64,000 nucleotides of DNA from Bemisia tabaci (lineage: Eukaryota; Arthropoda; Insecta; Hemiptera; Aleyrodidae): positions 80,101,912-80,165,911 of the forward strand of contig NC_092793.1 in assembly GCF_918797505.1 (NCBI RefSeq), in the 5' to 3' direction. Positions 22,865 to 33,048 of this stretch are shown piece by piece (within the stretch, counting starts at the first letter, position 1; each line of letters starts with the position of its first letter). The position numbers were made by a program, and so were the translations under genes. Below the pieces are notes generated by a model. It had not been told where the DNA came from. It saw nothing but the letters and a program-made list of their open reading frames with translations, and made no database searches.

Positions 22865-24537
22865 TCTTTTTTGTCACATTAACACAAGGCCGCCAATCGC
22901 AAATCCCTGAGAATGTAGAGACACATTATCCACATTCCTCACTGAAGCAACTGCTGATTTGTAATAGTTTGAAGTTCAAAAATGCTGCAAATAAACTCCG
23001 CGAGAAAAAAATCCCGTCGCCGGGGGAAGTAACTCATTCATAGCAACTGTTGCTCATAATATTCGGTTGCGCCCGACCGAAATAATGAACTTTCAAAATG
23101 GCGGCGATGTTGCCAGCCGAGTAAAATGCGGTGGGGACTTCGCGGATTGGACGAGGGTGTTCCTGCTCGCTGTGGCACTTTTCATCGATATTCAGCTCGA
23201 ATATCAACACAATCAACTCATAGAAGCTGCTCAGCACAGCACCACACAAAGGGAAGGTTTTTGAAATTCGAGTAGTTTCCGAGATACAAAGCATTGGATT
23301 TGGACCCGCAGTGATGTTTGAAGATCGACATAGCTATCCGGAAACTTAATTTTGCTACAATCTCCCAGACTAAAAATAATGAATAAAAATTTTAAAAAAT
23401 CATAATAAAAGGGAATAATTCAATAAGTTCATGAATTAAACAGGCATTTTATTTAACAATTAACAACTAATTAACAACTTCTCAAAGTAAACAAATCGAC
23501 AGTTTTTTTTTTGAGACAACAAAATCATTTTTATGGGAAAAATTCTGCAAAATACTTTGAGCAAAATTTAAAGCTGAAAGTTTTCAAACTATGGTTGGTT
23601 TTTTTACAAGTAAATGGGCGAATTAAGTGAGCTCGATAAGTTCACGAAGGACAGTATTGTTGAAAATGGAAACAACGGCTCCTTTGTTTTGCTCAGACTT
23701 GACTTGCGGGACCTGCACAAAACCAAAGCTCGTAAGCAAATGTAAATAGCCTGTCCACCAATTTTACAAATTTTCAACATGCTTGACCACGTTAATGGCT
23801 TGAATCAGTCTTAAAAGAGAGTTTTTACAATTTTTTAAAAAATGTGGCATATTTCATGGAATATTTTGTTTACACCATATACAGCCGTTATTTATCGAAC
23901 GTTTTCTCGTATACCTAGAAGAACAATGAATAGAAACATATATGTTTGAGTACGATTTTTTGCGAATATTCTTTTTATCCGATCTTCTTATATTGGAGAA
24001 ATTTTGATAAGAAACGAAATTTTGAAGAGTCGTAGAGTACAGAATGAACATTTTTCCGATCTTTAAGAAATGCTTATCAGAACTAAGCATGCCCAAGTTG
24101 TTTTTTGAAACTGCTTAATAACGCTTTTTAGTCAATTCCTTGAAAATCTGTTCCTCAAAGATCGAAATGAAAGCTTTTAAAACAAACTTATTTTCAGTGT
24201 GCCAAGAGGATGGTTTCGTACGCGCTCCTCCGCTTTCGCCACCAAAATCCGAGCCGAACCCACAGAGCTTCACACGCTCAAGATTTGACTGGTGAATAAA
24301 AGCTCGAAACTTATTTAAACATGAGTTGCTATTCGCGGGCCGTAATTAATGAATCGAAGCATTCTCTCTTATTCAACCCTTATCCAAACTTCCCCGACCC
24401 TCCCCTGCTAATCCTCTCCCGCCACCCTCCAGATACCGAGTCTTTCGACGGTCGCTCTTGGTTAAGTCGCGAAATTTATTTGCCATCCAGATAATTTCGA
24501 GCGTTTCAACCCGGGCTCTCGATAAGTTCGACGTATT
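22865..24537. other. AT-rich DNA, nothing supported
   Basis: No shared repeat or credible exon recognised. Confidence 0.4.
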
Positions 24538-24605
24538 TATGCTAAAATGAACTATGTTGCACACGAGTCCTATTCATATAGTTCCTTTTGGCATGAATAC
24601 GTCCA
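24538..24605. mobile_element. Short C-related MITE
   Basis: CGACGTATTTATGCTAAAAT at left, TTTTGGCATGAATACGTCCA at right, AACTATG/ATAGTTC inside. Same short form as 11442-11522. Confidence 0.75.
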
Positions 24606-26544
24606 GTTGAAAACCTCCCTCAGCCTGTGCCATTGAAGTTCGCATTTTAAAGCTGAATTTTTTCGGTCAGCTGTAACCGAGACGACGCGAAGATGCGGAG
24701 ATTTCTCGACCAGCACTCACATTGATTAAAAGATGTTCAGGGGAATATTAATGAATGATCGATACCATCTTATGACTTGTGTTTTTGCGGCGGGGTCTCT
24801 CAGAGAATCGTAGGATAAAACCGTCCCTGAGATGTCGAAACGGTTGAGTTTTGTGCGGTTTGAGGGAAAAAACGTAAGTACAGCGCATCGGTAATAAACA
24901 AAAACTAACGGATGTTTGAAATATCGTCCCATATCACGATTTAGTTTCATCGATATGATGCATCTTCAATAGGAAGTTTAGCATAATTTCACTGCTCTTA
25001 GTTTATAATTTTGTTATCGCCTTATACATGAGGATCTCAGAAGACAAGTTGGAGAAGTGCAGTTTTTTAAAAACAATTCGCTGTTAATAATTTCAACTAA
25101 AACTAGTCTAAAAATATAATCTACGAAAAATTCATTACCAAAATCCAATCTTTAAGCATCAGGCAGAGAGTTTAAATTTTTCTCCGCCATATGGATCCAT
25201 GTATAATGTTGAAACTCTGAACACGTATTTCTTGAAGTAGAAAAAACTGCACTCTTCCCACTTGTCCTCCGAGCTCATCATATACGCTCAATGACCCCCA
25301 AAATTTAATTATTTCTCATTGTCTGTTTTAGATATCTACTGAGTTGATTTTTAGGATTTTGCGGCTACAAGCAGGTAATAACCTTTACACGAGCCTGTTC
25401 TTTTTATCAATTAGTTCACAATTTCACACTTTCTTACAGGTCAGTTTGTTTCAATGAATGTGTGTTTAATACATGAAAAAAAGTGATAATCAAATTGGGT
25501 AACAGTGAACATTGGGTAATAGTGTGGATTGCCAAAGATATGTCATATCATTGAAAGAAGTTTTATACATGGATATTTTGTCAATTTTATTAGTCCTGAT
25601 ACTTAGAGTGTAGAAGCTCTGGCTTATGATCGGAATGAAACAGTTTTCAAAACATCAACGCAGTTTTTTGTAAAATGTTCTTTCCACAATTGACACACCA
25701 ACCTCTATTAACCTGACTCACGGGGTAGAAAAATATTTGCTTGCTTTCTTATTTCCCACGGAAAATATAATATAGAAGTTCGACGGCTAAAATGAAGCTA
25801 GAATATGATGCACAGCGTTGGTTGATTGTGCAATATAATGGCTATTTCACATTGCATAACACGACAAATGTCGGACAAACTTGAAAGCCTGATGATAAGG
25901 CATCAGGCTGGAATGCAGTTCAAGTTACCAGAGAAAAACGCTAAATTGAAATGTGAATTTTTTATCGGGGAAGAGAGGGACATAATGCCTTGATAAAGCA
26001 AGCTTGCTAGCCTGGCAGACCGTTGGCACTTGAGACATGGAAAAATCTTGAAAACAAGACGACTGGGTGGGAAATAGAGTCTTAAAGTTTCACCCCTCAA
26101 CGTCGTGGCTTAGCAATGGTATTAGGGTTTGTTCCATGCTCGACGAATGTGGTTCTACACTTTGACACAAGTGAGATAAATTTCTGTTAAGTAAAAACAG
26201 TCGCTGCAGCGTTTTATTTCTACAGCTGGGCTTGTTTACTTATCGCGAACTACGAGTATTAGAATGATCATCTTCATGAAAATATGTTTCTAAAATTTTT
26301 TTTGAACACAAATGGACGAGGCGCGCTTCGAATTCGACTTTCATCCTTAGACGTTCCCAAAGATTCTCATCAAAAATTTGAAATTCGAAAGGAGCAATGT
26401 CAACAAAAATTTTGGAAATAAATTTATCAGCCGGTGCAAAAAAAAATAAGCCGCCATTAAACGACGAATTTAATTGCAGGACGTCGAAAAACAGACCATG
26501 ACATCCCTTTTTTGGATTTACTGACATTGAAGTTGCCTCATTAG
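24606..26544. other. AT-rich DNA, nothing supported
   Basis: No feature recognised in about 1.9 kb. Confidence 0.4.
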
Positions 26545-26830
26545 CCGGCTAGGTTGGCCTAGCGGTCTGAGCGTCTGACTCTAGACCAATAGTTCCCTGA
26601 TTCGAATCCCTGTGGTGGCGACAAATTTTCAAGGAGCTGACGAGTGGATCTGCAGACGCAGACTCCACTCGGCCTCAATCCCTGAAAATTTGAAAGCCTG
26701 GAGCGTGGATGTGTACTAACCCTAACCCGATGCTCATTCAAAGTTGCAAAATCCTCAAATTGATTAAAAACCAATAATAACTAAAAAATAAAAAATTAAA
26801 ATTAAAACAAAATGAAAAGGAAAATAAGAA
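26545..26830 (+). mobile_element. tRNA-derived SINE
   Basis: The head has a good RNA polymerase III A box, TGGCCTAGCGG (26555-26565), and B box GATTCGAATCC (26599-26609), spaced as in a tRNA. The putative acceptor arms do not pair as in a working tRNA. A body of about 140 bp follows and then an A-rich 3' tail (26763-26830). This order is that of a retrotransposed tRNA-derived SINE, which needs a LINE partner. Related relics may lie at 61741 and 62742. Confidence 0.8.
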
Positions 26831-28644
26831 GGTCGCATGATTAAAGTTCTTGCTCAGTCTCCAAATTTGTCCTCCCATGAGTTGTTTTCGAAAACTGCTT
26901 TTCGATGGTGTTACAGCCCCCCACCAGCCACAAGCCTGGGGAAAAAAAATGTTTTCCCCACATTTTTGCGACTGGAATGCACCGAATCTCATCAACATTT
27001 GTATGCATCCATGACGTGTTACCCTTCATTCATTAGTGACATTAACTACAATTTCTGGCTCAGTTTAGAAACAACGCATGTACCATTAGTTTTCCTATGC
27101 ACGTAAGTTTTCTTACAAATGAGCTAGAAATTGCAGTTCTGAATTGCAAAATGTTGCACATTTTCAAATTTATGCACAAATATGTCAAGCACTGTTAGTC
27201 ATGGATATTTTCCTTAGGTTACATTTTGACGCCGGCCATTTCCACACCTCCGCATGCACGAGAAAAGCTCAGATTTGAAGCGCGTTCTCATTGATTAATG
27301 GTTCCAGAGTACTTGAAATAGGCGTTGGCGTCCATTTTTTCGTCACACCCATCAATAGTTCATCCAAAACATTTTGACAGTGATCGGTCAGTGCGCCCAA
27401 TCACGCTGCCAACAGATTGCATGAAAATGCGTTAATTCCCATCGTTCCAAAACAGAAAAAGCCGGCAATTTATCAATACTCATCTGCAACCCATCCGATT
27501 ACGAGTCAATCGTTACGCACAAAGAGAACGCGGGAGGAGAGAGGGGGTCGTGTTAAATGCTAACCCGTTTTCGACCTTTATCGTTTGCATTTCCATTGCT
27601 GTTTTGTTGTTGTAATTTCAGTACAGCACCGCTCCGGGCTTGAATACCGTGTTTGTTGCGTGAATAGGAGCGACGCCATGGATGGGGGGGGGGGGGCACA
27701 GGCGATTATAGCTATTAAAAATTCCCTCCCCCTATAACCATTGTTCTGTTAGTTTGCCAAACTCTTGAGATAATTATGCATTTTTTACGGTGGATCTCAT
27801 TTTTTCCGGGATCATGCACAGATAGATGCGCAGATTATAATCTTAAACGTCATGAGTAAACATACGTAGCGACATTCAACGAATAAAAAACAAACGTTAC
27901 TGTATAATATAAAACAGTAACACGTAATGCGTATAATGCCTACGATGCGAAACGCTTAGGGAGTACCAGTGAAGCGGTCTGAGTTCGTATCCTCTAGTTC
28001 AGTGTAACATTCAGTGTATAACATATAACACAATTTATATTTTTGGAAATGTTTGCAACTTAACAACCAGTGGCTGGAGGATGCTCAATCTTTTAACGTC
28101 ATTAGGACACCTATAAAATATGTCTTTTTTGCCGAAAAATACTAAAATAATATCACCCTTTGCCGAGATAGTCTAGATACCTGTTCATATCGTTATGGTA
28201 ATGCAACTGTCTATGTCATCGGGACATTTGTGATAAGGTCACAATGGCATACGTTGATTAAATCATCGGGACTCCTTGATGACGTCATTGAAGTGTATTT
28301 ACTTTTTAGAATAGCATGTGTGTTTGATATACGAGTATATGCCTTAGCAGCATGGTGTCAACTTGTTTTTTATTTGTTTTTTTACTTTACTGAAGGGCGT
28401 ATTTAGAAGTATTAAATTGCTTTTGATTGAAAAGAGTGAAAGTACGGACCAAAGGCTGAATTATCCGTCACCCAAAAGGCCAATTTAAGCTATTTAAAAT
28501 CGGAAGTCTAAAAGTGTTATCATACGGGATTTGGACGATCAGCAATCAAAAAGGTTGCAAAAATAGGTAACACAAATCTGTCATTTTTAAGTAAAAAGAA
28601 TGTAAAGCGAAAAGAAGAGTGAGAGATTATTGGATGATATAGAT
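26831..28644. other. AT-rich DNA with a short poly-G run
   Basis: A G run lies near 27684-27696. No gene or shared repeat recognised. Confidence 0.4.
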
Positions 28645-28812
28645 GTTCCCAAATTATTGTGGTGGGGCCTCAATAAATTAGTATACTAACCCAAATGTTG
28701 CAGTGCTACCACAAATTGAGTTGCGGTAATTAATTGGAAATGTCAATATCATCCAACAGATTGGGTAGTATCACAATTTTAGGGGATAATTCCTAGCACT
28801 TCTTTTCCGTGT
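28645..28812. mobile_element. Element N, copy 2, diverged
   Basis: AATTATTGTGGTGG, AACCCAAATGTTGCAGTGC, GCGGTAATTAATTGG and GGTAGTATCACAATTTTAGG follow the order of 22647-22864; the right end reads CACTTCTTTTCCGTG. The left terminus is unclear. Confidence 0.6.
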
Positions 28813-29330
28813 AGTAGCTTTTATTTATCTATTTTTTTAAACAACTGTATTTTGATTCTTTGTTCGCGTTTCACGCCTCACCCAGTTTTCACTATTATTC
28901 TTGGCAACAACACCCTAAAAGAAAGAGTCCATTTTTCATGTGTTTAAACCTGCACACACGGCGTTTGCGTCTACGAGCGTGGAAACAGTTCCCGCGTTGT
29001 TTTTCAGTTTGTTTATTTGCTTTTTTTTACGATCGAAAGACCGCTTTTGCCTCTCCCCGGGCCGCTGCGTCGAAAGGCTCCTCGAGTATTGCTTGCTCGG
29101 CAATTTCATGCTTTGCGCCCGCTTCAAAACGAACCATCTGCCCCCTCCAGTTGCCAAATGAGCAAACCGAAGTCTACTTCCAAAGTCCTCTTTCCTCAAA
29201 GCCACCTCGATTCATAATCGCATAAACATATCGCACAACGTAATCGGGAATATTATATTCGTGTCAGTTGTTGAAATATTGCTTTTAACTTCCTAAACGG
29301 TCACCACTGACATAAAACTTTCACTTAAAA
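28813..29330. other. No feature supported
   Basis: Several overlapping short frames on both strands with no recognisable domain. Confidence 0.4.
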
Positions 29331-29600
29331 AACGAGACCCGATTGTCAGCCCCTGAGGCGCTACTACAAGTAAGACTGAAAAACAAATACAATCTGAACC
29401 ATCACAACATTGAAATAGAGCAAGAGAAAGGATGCGCAATGACAACGGCGCAGAGATACAACTATTCGTGATTGATGGGTGTCCGTGTTGTATCTGCAAA
29501 ATTGAAGGCGCGATGGCACAAGGCGTGAAGTCGCAAAGCTCATGCTCCACTCCATGCTGCTAATGAGGTGTTGCTCTAATTCGGGAGAAAATTTAAAAAA
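29331..29600 (+). repeat. Satellite F, unit 1
   Basis: Begins ACGAGACCCGATT; contains AATAGAGCAAGAGAAAGGAT, ATACAACTATTCGTG and AAAATTGAAGGCGCGATGG. The next unit starts about 270 bp later at ACGAGGCCCGATT (29601), so this is a head-to-tail array. Confidence 0.8.
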
Positions 29601-29803
29601 ACGAGGCCCGATTTCGTCTCTCCTATTTTCGACTGTGTTACTCTCGCAGCCCTTGAAGCACCACTACGAATAAGACAAACAGAAATAAATATCACTTTTA
29701 ATACCATTAGGGAACTACACAAGTTGAAATTCTTTAAAAAAATTATTTAAAAAACATAAAGATAAAACACACTCACTTGCGTAAAATTGTATAAAATAAC
29801 CGG

Positions 29804-29840
29804 GACGCGTTTCGGGAGCTTAGCTCCCATCCTCAGCCGC
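29804..29840 (-). ncRNA. Hammerhead-like motif, inverted copy
   Basis: On the minus strand: GCGG, CTGAGGAT, GGGAGC-TAA-GCTCCC, GAAACGCGTC. Identical to the plus copies at 30191 and 30499 and complete. Confidence 0.65.
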
Positions 29841-29878
29841 GACTGAAGGTGTTTGTTTACCTCGCTCACCTTCATTCG

Positions 29879-29917
29879 CGGCTGAGGATGGGAGCTAAGC
29901 TCCGAAACGCGTCCCGG
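29879..29917 (+). ncRNA. Hammerhead-like motif, copy 1, one base short
   Basis: Same motif, but stem II has lost one C (GGGAGC-TAA-GCTCC), which would weaken it. Predicted cleavage would follow GTC at 29911-29913. Confidence 0.6.
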
Positions 29918-30187
29918 TTATTTTATACAATTTTACGCAAGTGAGTGTGTTTTATCTTTATGTTTTTTAAATAATTTTTTAAAGAATTTCAACTTATGTA
30001 GTTTCCCTAATGGTATTAAAAGTGAAAATGCCCTCAAAGCATTCGGGAGTTTCAACAAATGTGACGACGGACGGTACCAGTCCAGAGAAGGTTATGTTTC
30101 ATGAAGCCGCAGCCTCCATTCCGTTGATAAGTGATAACCCGGCAAATTGGCGGAATGAGCTGCGAGGTAAACAAACACCTTCAGTCG

Positions 30188-30227
30188 CGGCTGAGGATGG
30201 GAGCTAAGCTCCCGAAACGCGTCCCGG
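30188..30227 (+). ncRNA. Hammerhead-like motif, copy 2
   Basis: Core CTGAGGA (CUGANGA) then an extra U, stem II GGGAGC/GCTCCC with a 3-nt loop, GAAA, and ACGCGT ending in GTC (30221-30223). Stem I can start with CGG/CCG. Stem III is the self-complementary ACGCGT without a loop, so two copies would have to pair; Penelope-type minimal hammerheads are proposed to work as dimers. Cleavage is inferred. Confidence 0.7.
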
Positions 30228-30495
30228 TTATTTTATACAATTTTACGCAAGTGAGTGTGTTTTATCTTTATGTTTTTTAAATAATTTTTTTAAAGAATTT
30301 CAACTTGTGTAGTTCCCTAATGGTATTAAAAGTGAAAATGCCCTCAAAGCATTCGGGAGTTTCAACAAATGTGACGACGGACGGTACCAGTCCAGAGAAG
30401 GTTATGTTCATGAAGCCGCAGCCTCCATTCCGTTGATAAGTGATAACCGGCAAATTGGCGGAATGAGCTGCGAGGTAAACAAACACCTTCAGTCG

Positions 30496-30535
30496 CGGCT
30501 GAGGATGGGAGCTAAGCTCCCGAAACGCGTCCCGG
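30496..30535 (+). ncRNA. Hammerhead-like motif, copy 3
   Basis: Identical core to copy 2, with GTC at 30529-30531. After it the repeat continues only to about 30602, where satellite F resumes. Confidence 0.7.
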
Positions 30536-30937
30536 TTATTTTATACAATTTTACGCAAGTGAGTGTGTTTTATCTTTATGTTTTTTAAATAATTTTTTTA
30601 AAGAAATAAATATAATGTCGAAGCAAGAGAAAGGATGCGCGTCTATGACGGTGCAGGGATACAACTATTCGTGCTTGACGGATGACCGTGTTGCAGCTCC
30701 AAAATTGAAGGCACGATGGAGCGAGGCATGAACTCGCAATGCTTCGCTCTATGCTGTCAATAAGGTTTTGCTCAGATTAGGGAGGAAAGTTGAATGACGA
30801 GGCCTGATTACGTTTCTCCTAGCTGTGTTGCTCATGTAGTTTTTGAAGCATCCTCACAAATAAGACGAACGGAAACAAAAACTATATGAGAATAGAGCAA
30901 GAGGAAGGGCGTGCGTTGATGACGGAACAGAACTATA

Positions 30938-31600
30938 TCGAGGGTGTAAGTCGGCGATCACATAACTCGGTTTGCGACGTCGCAGACTTCCTATCATACT
31001 TTATTTCTTAAACGGAAAACTACTCAACGGCAATTCTTTAAAACTGCCGTGATTTTTCTCTCTCACTCTCTTTCGCACGGCAAGCAGGCGGTTAGCGCGA
31101 AACGCGCCTACAAACCTAAGTGGATACCTCAAGCATTGCGCAATGCGTGAAGTATCCACTTAGGTTTGTAGGCACCAGATAGCTTTTCGTGCTGGCAGCA
31201 CGTCTCGCCGCTTCGCTCTGTTTGGCTCTAGTATTTAAACTCGCAGAGTCAGCGATTTTCAACTCATGATTTTGAAATGTTTGCACTCTACATGGATTAT
31301 TCTCATTTAAATTGTTGGAAAAAAATATTATGCATCAAAAGAGAATATCGACGGTGTAAGTCAGCAATCACATAACTCGGTTTGCGACGTCGCAGACTTC
31401 CTGTCATACTTTCTTTTTCAACGGAAAACTACTCAGCGGCAATTCTTTAGAACTGCCGTGAGTTTTCTTCTCTGCGCGAAGAATATTCTGCAAAAACTTC
31501 AAGGAATGATGTCAATTTGTTCTCCTTTAAAAAATAACATAGAGGCGGAGATTTTCAGACACCGCAAATGACATATGTGATTGCGAACTTACGCCGTCGA
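30938..31600 (-). mobile_element. A'-G-A' hairpin composite inserted in satellite F
   Basis: Order: left half of an A' MITE (30938 to about 31075), the G hairpin region in reverse orientation (about 31080-31345), then a full A' (31348-31600). Outer ends are A' termini, with TA at 30936-30937 and 31601-31602. Compared with G copies at 15.6 and 45.8 kb, the A' to hairpin spacing is the same, so this is an inherited unit that appears to have moved as one piece using A' ends. Confidence 0.75.
31104..31175. repeat. Hairpin of element G
   Basis: Arms around GCATTGCGCAATGC as at 16344; outer pairs are slightly degraded on the right (GGCACC). Confidence 0.9.
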
Positions 31601-31775
31601 TACGTATCATTCGTGCTTGATACGTGTCCGATTTGCATCTGCAAAGTTGATGGTGCGACTGAACGAGGCGTAAAAGTCCTCTCCGTGTGAATATGCCAAA
31701 TACTTAATTTTATAAGTTTTGACGTGAGGTTCTTTTTCAAGATCGCATCGTAGTGAGAACCTCATAATAGAAATG

Positions 31776-31956
31776 ACTCAGTTCAGCGGGGTAGCGTGGA
31801 TTGCGATCTATCGATTGTTATGCCATTTAAATCTATAGAGAAGGATCGATAAAAAGGGTGTTCGCAGAGAATACCTTAATAATCGATTCTTTATCACAGG
31901 TTTGAATAGCATAACAATCGATACATCGCAATTCACGCCACGCTACTGACTCAGTT
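31776..31956. mobile_element. hAT MITE I, copy 1, with 8-bp target duplication
   Basis: 165 bp (31784-31948) from CAGCGGGGTAGCGTGGATTG to CAATTCACGCCACGCTACTG. ACTCAGTT is repeated exactly at 31776-31783 and 31949-31956. Subterminal ATCGATTGTTATGCCATTTA is inverted at the other end. Same length as the copy at 35563-35727. Confidence 0.95.
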
Positions 31957-32811
31957 CCACGAATGGAACGACTTTATTCCTCAAATCAGCTGTTACTATT
32001 CAAACTGCACCTGACTTTGATGATTCGATGGCAAGAAAATAACGTTGATTTGCACCCTGAGAGCCAACGGAAGAAAAAGAGGAGGTAAAAAAGAACGGAG
32101 ATAATGGACTCTACGTCATTGAGGCTAACTAAACGCTACTCATCAATACACGCTCGGCGTTATTCTCTGTAATACGATAATACGAAACGAACCGCGATGC
32201 ACGGCTCGGGGAGGAGCAAACAAAACCTCCCCCAACCCCTCACCCTCTGTCGGGTGCTCAGGAAAAGCGCAACTCGTACGGTTGATTCCCCGAAAGTGGA
32301 CAAATAATTGCTCGAGCGTTGCGCTGGATAAAAAGAAAACAAGCAGGAAGCTCCAACGCATTGGCGTCGGAGAGCGGCTCTGGGGGCAGTAGTTGTAGTC
32401 AAGAATGAGGGCCTAGACACATTTTGTCATTGATTTACAATCCGACAACTGTCGATTCATGTTTTGTAACTTAGCGGATTTACGTAGCGGTGTATAAATG
32501 TGTATTGGGCTTTGATATGGCGAATACATGGCATTATCACTTGTTGTATACTTTTAATTTTGAAAGCTCTTTGGAGGTCCGCTTCCTAAAAAATCTCTGG
32601 TTGATAAGTCGTTTAGCGAGGCTGCAAAAAATTTGCATTTTTACATCTGAAAGTGTAGGTATTGGTTTTTTGTATAATTGTTTTTTTGGATTGCTGGAAA
32701 AGTAACGCATACTTCTATAATTTAGGACTGAGTCAGAGAAATATAAGGTTCGTTAAATAGTAAATATTCCTAGTACCGTGTGACACTATTGTTAACGAAA
32801 AGTTTTTGCAA
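31957..32811. other. No feature supported
   Basis: Short frames only; no shared repeat recognised. Confidence 0.4.
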
Positions 32812-33048
32812 CTTGTCAAAGAGGTTGTTGAATGATCTTCGAATAACTTTGATGAGCTAGAGGTAATGGTTCTATCTGCAGCTCGTGGACTTCTGTACGA
32901 TATTGTCCAGAATCATCTAAATTTTCAAAAAGTGTCCGCTTGTTCGATACCCAATTTGCTCATTCATGCATACAAGGAGAAGCGCATGAAAGCTTTAGCA
33001 GACATTTTGGAGATGAATCAAGAATTAGATGAAGAATTTATGACTTAA
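32812..33048 (+). pseudogene. Mariner/SETMAR-like transposase DNA-binding fragment
   Basis: The frame reads GLLYDIVQNHLNFQKVSACS, then a basic stretch with KEKRM, and ELDEEFM before a stop. This resembles the second helix-turn-helix and linker of mariner-type transposases (GSVHxILxxxLNxRKVSARWVP...RV...). Upstream in the same frame, VNEKFLQLVKEVVE is followed by a TGA at about 32836. Catalytic Asp residues are absent. A decayed fragment of about 75 codons; match judged from memory. Confidence 0.5.

Larger units (their letters stand above)
29693..30602 (+). mobile_element. Tandem/inverted hammerhead-bearing array (Penelope-like or retrozyme type)
   Basis: About 910 bp made of one family of sequence. 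A partial inverted copy (29697 to about 29862) is followed by direct copies whose CTGAGGAT motifs lie at 29882, 30191 and 30499, about 309 bp apart. Each repeat carries a hammerhead-like core (separate entries), then AT-rich DNA and a segment around CATTCGGGAGTTTCAACAAA. A frame at 30010-30207 is broken by a 1-base loss in the next copy, so coding is unlikely. Tandem terminal repeats with a 5' inverted partial copy and a ribozyme are the known plan of Penelope-like elements; ribozyme repeats without a reverse transcriptase also describe animal retrozymes. Confidence 0.75.
29601..30798 (+). repeat. Satellite F, unit 2, split by the ribozyme array
   Basis: Unit sequence at 29601-29692 is continued at 30614-30798 (TGTCGAAGCAAGAGAAAGG onward). 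The 11-bp GAAATAAATAT occurs on both sides of the intervening DNA (29682-29692 and 30603-30613), which marks it as an insertion. Confidence 0.8.
30799..31690 (+). repeat. Satellite F, unit 3, split by the hairpin composite
   Basis: F sequence from ACGAGGCCTGATTACG to GACGGAACAGAACTA is interrupted by 30938-31600 and resumes at ATTCGTGCTTGATACGTGTC. TA lies on both sides of the insert. The unit peters out near 31690. Confidence 0.75.

Noticed and set aside
26545..26625. Functional tRNA gene
   Set aside because: The pol III boxes are good, but acceptor and anticodon stems do not pair properly and a SINE body with an A-rich tail follows.
30010..30207. Open frame within the ribozyme array as a coding gene
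   Set aside because: The next tandem copy has a one-base deletion that shifts the frame, so the sequence is not kept as a protein.
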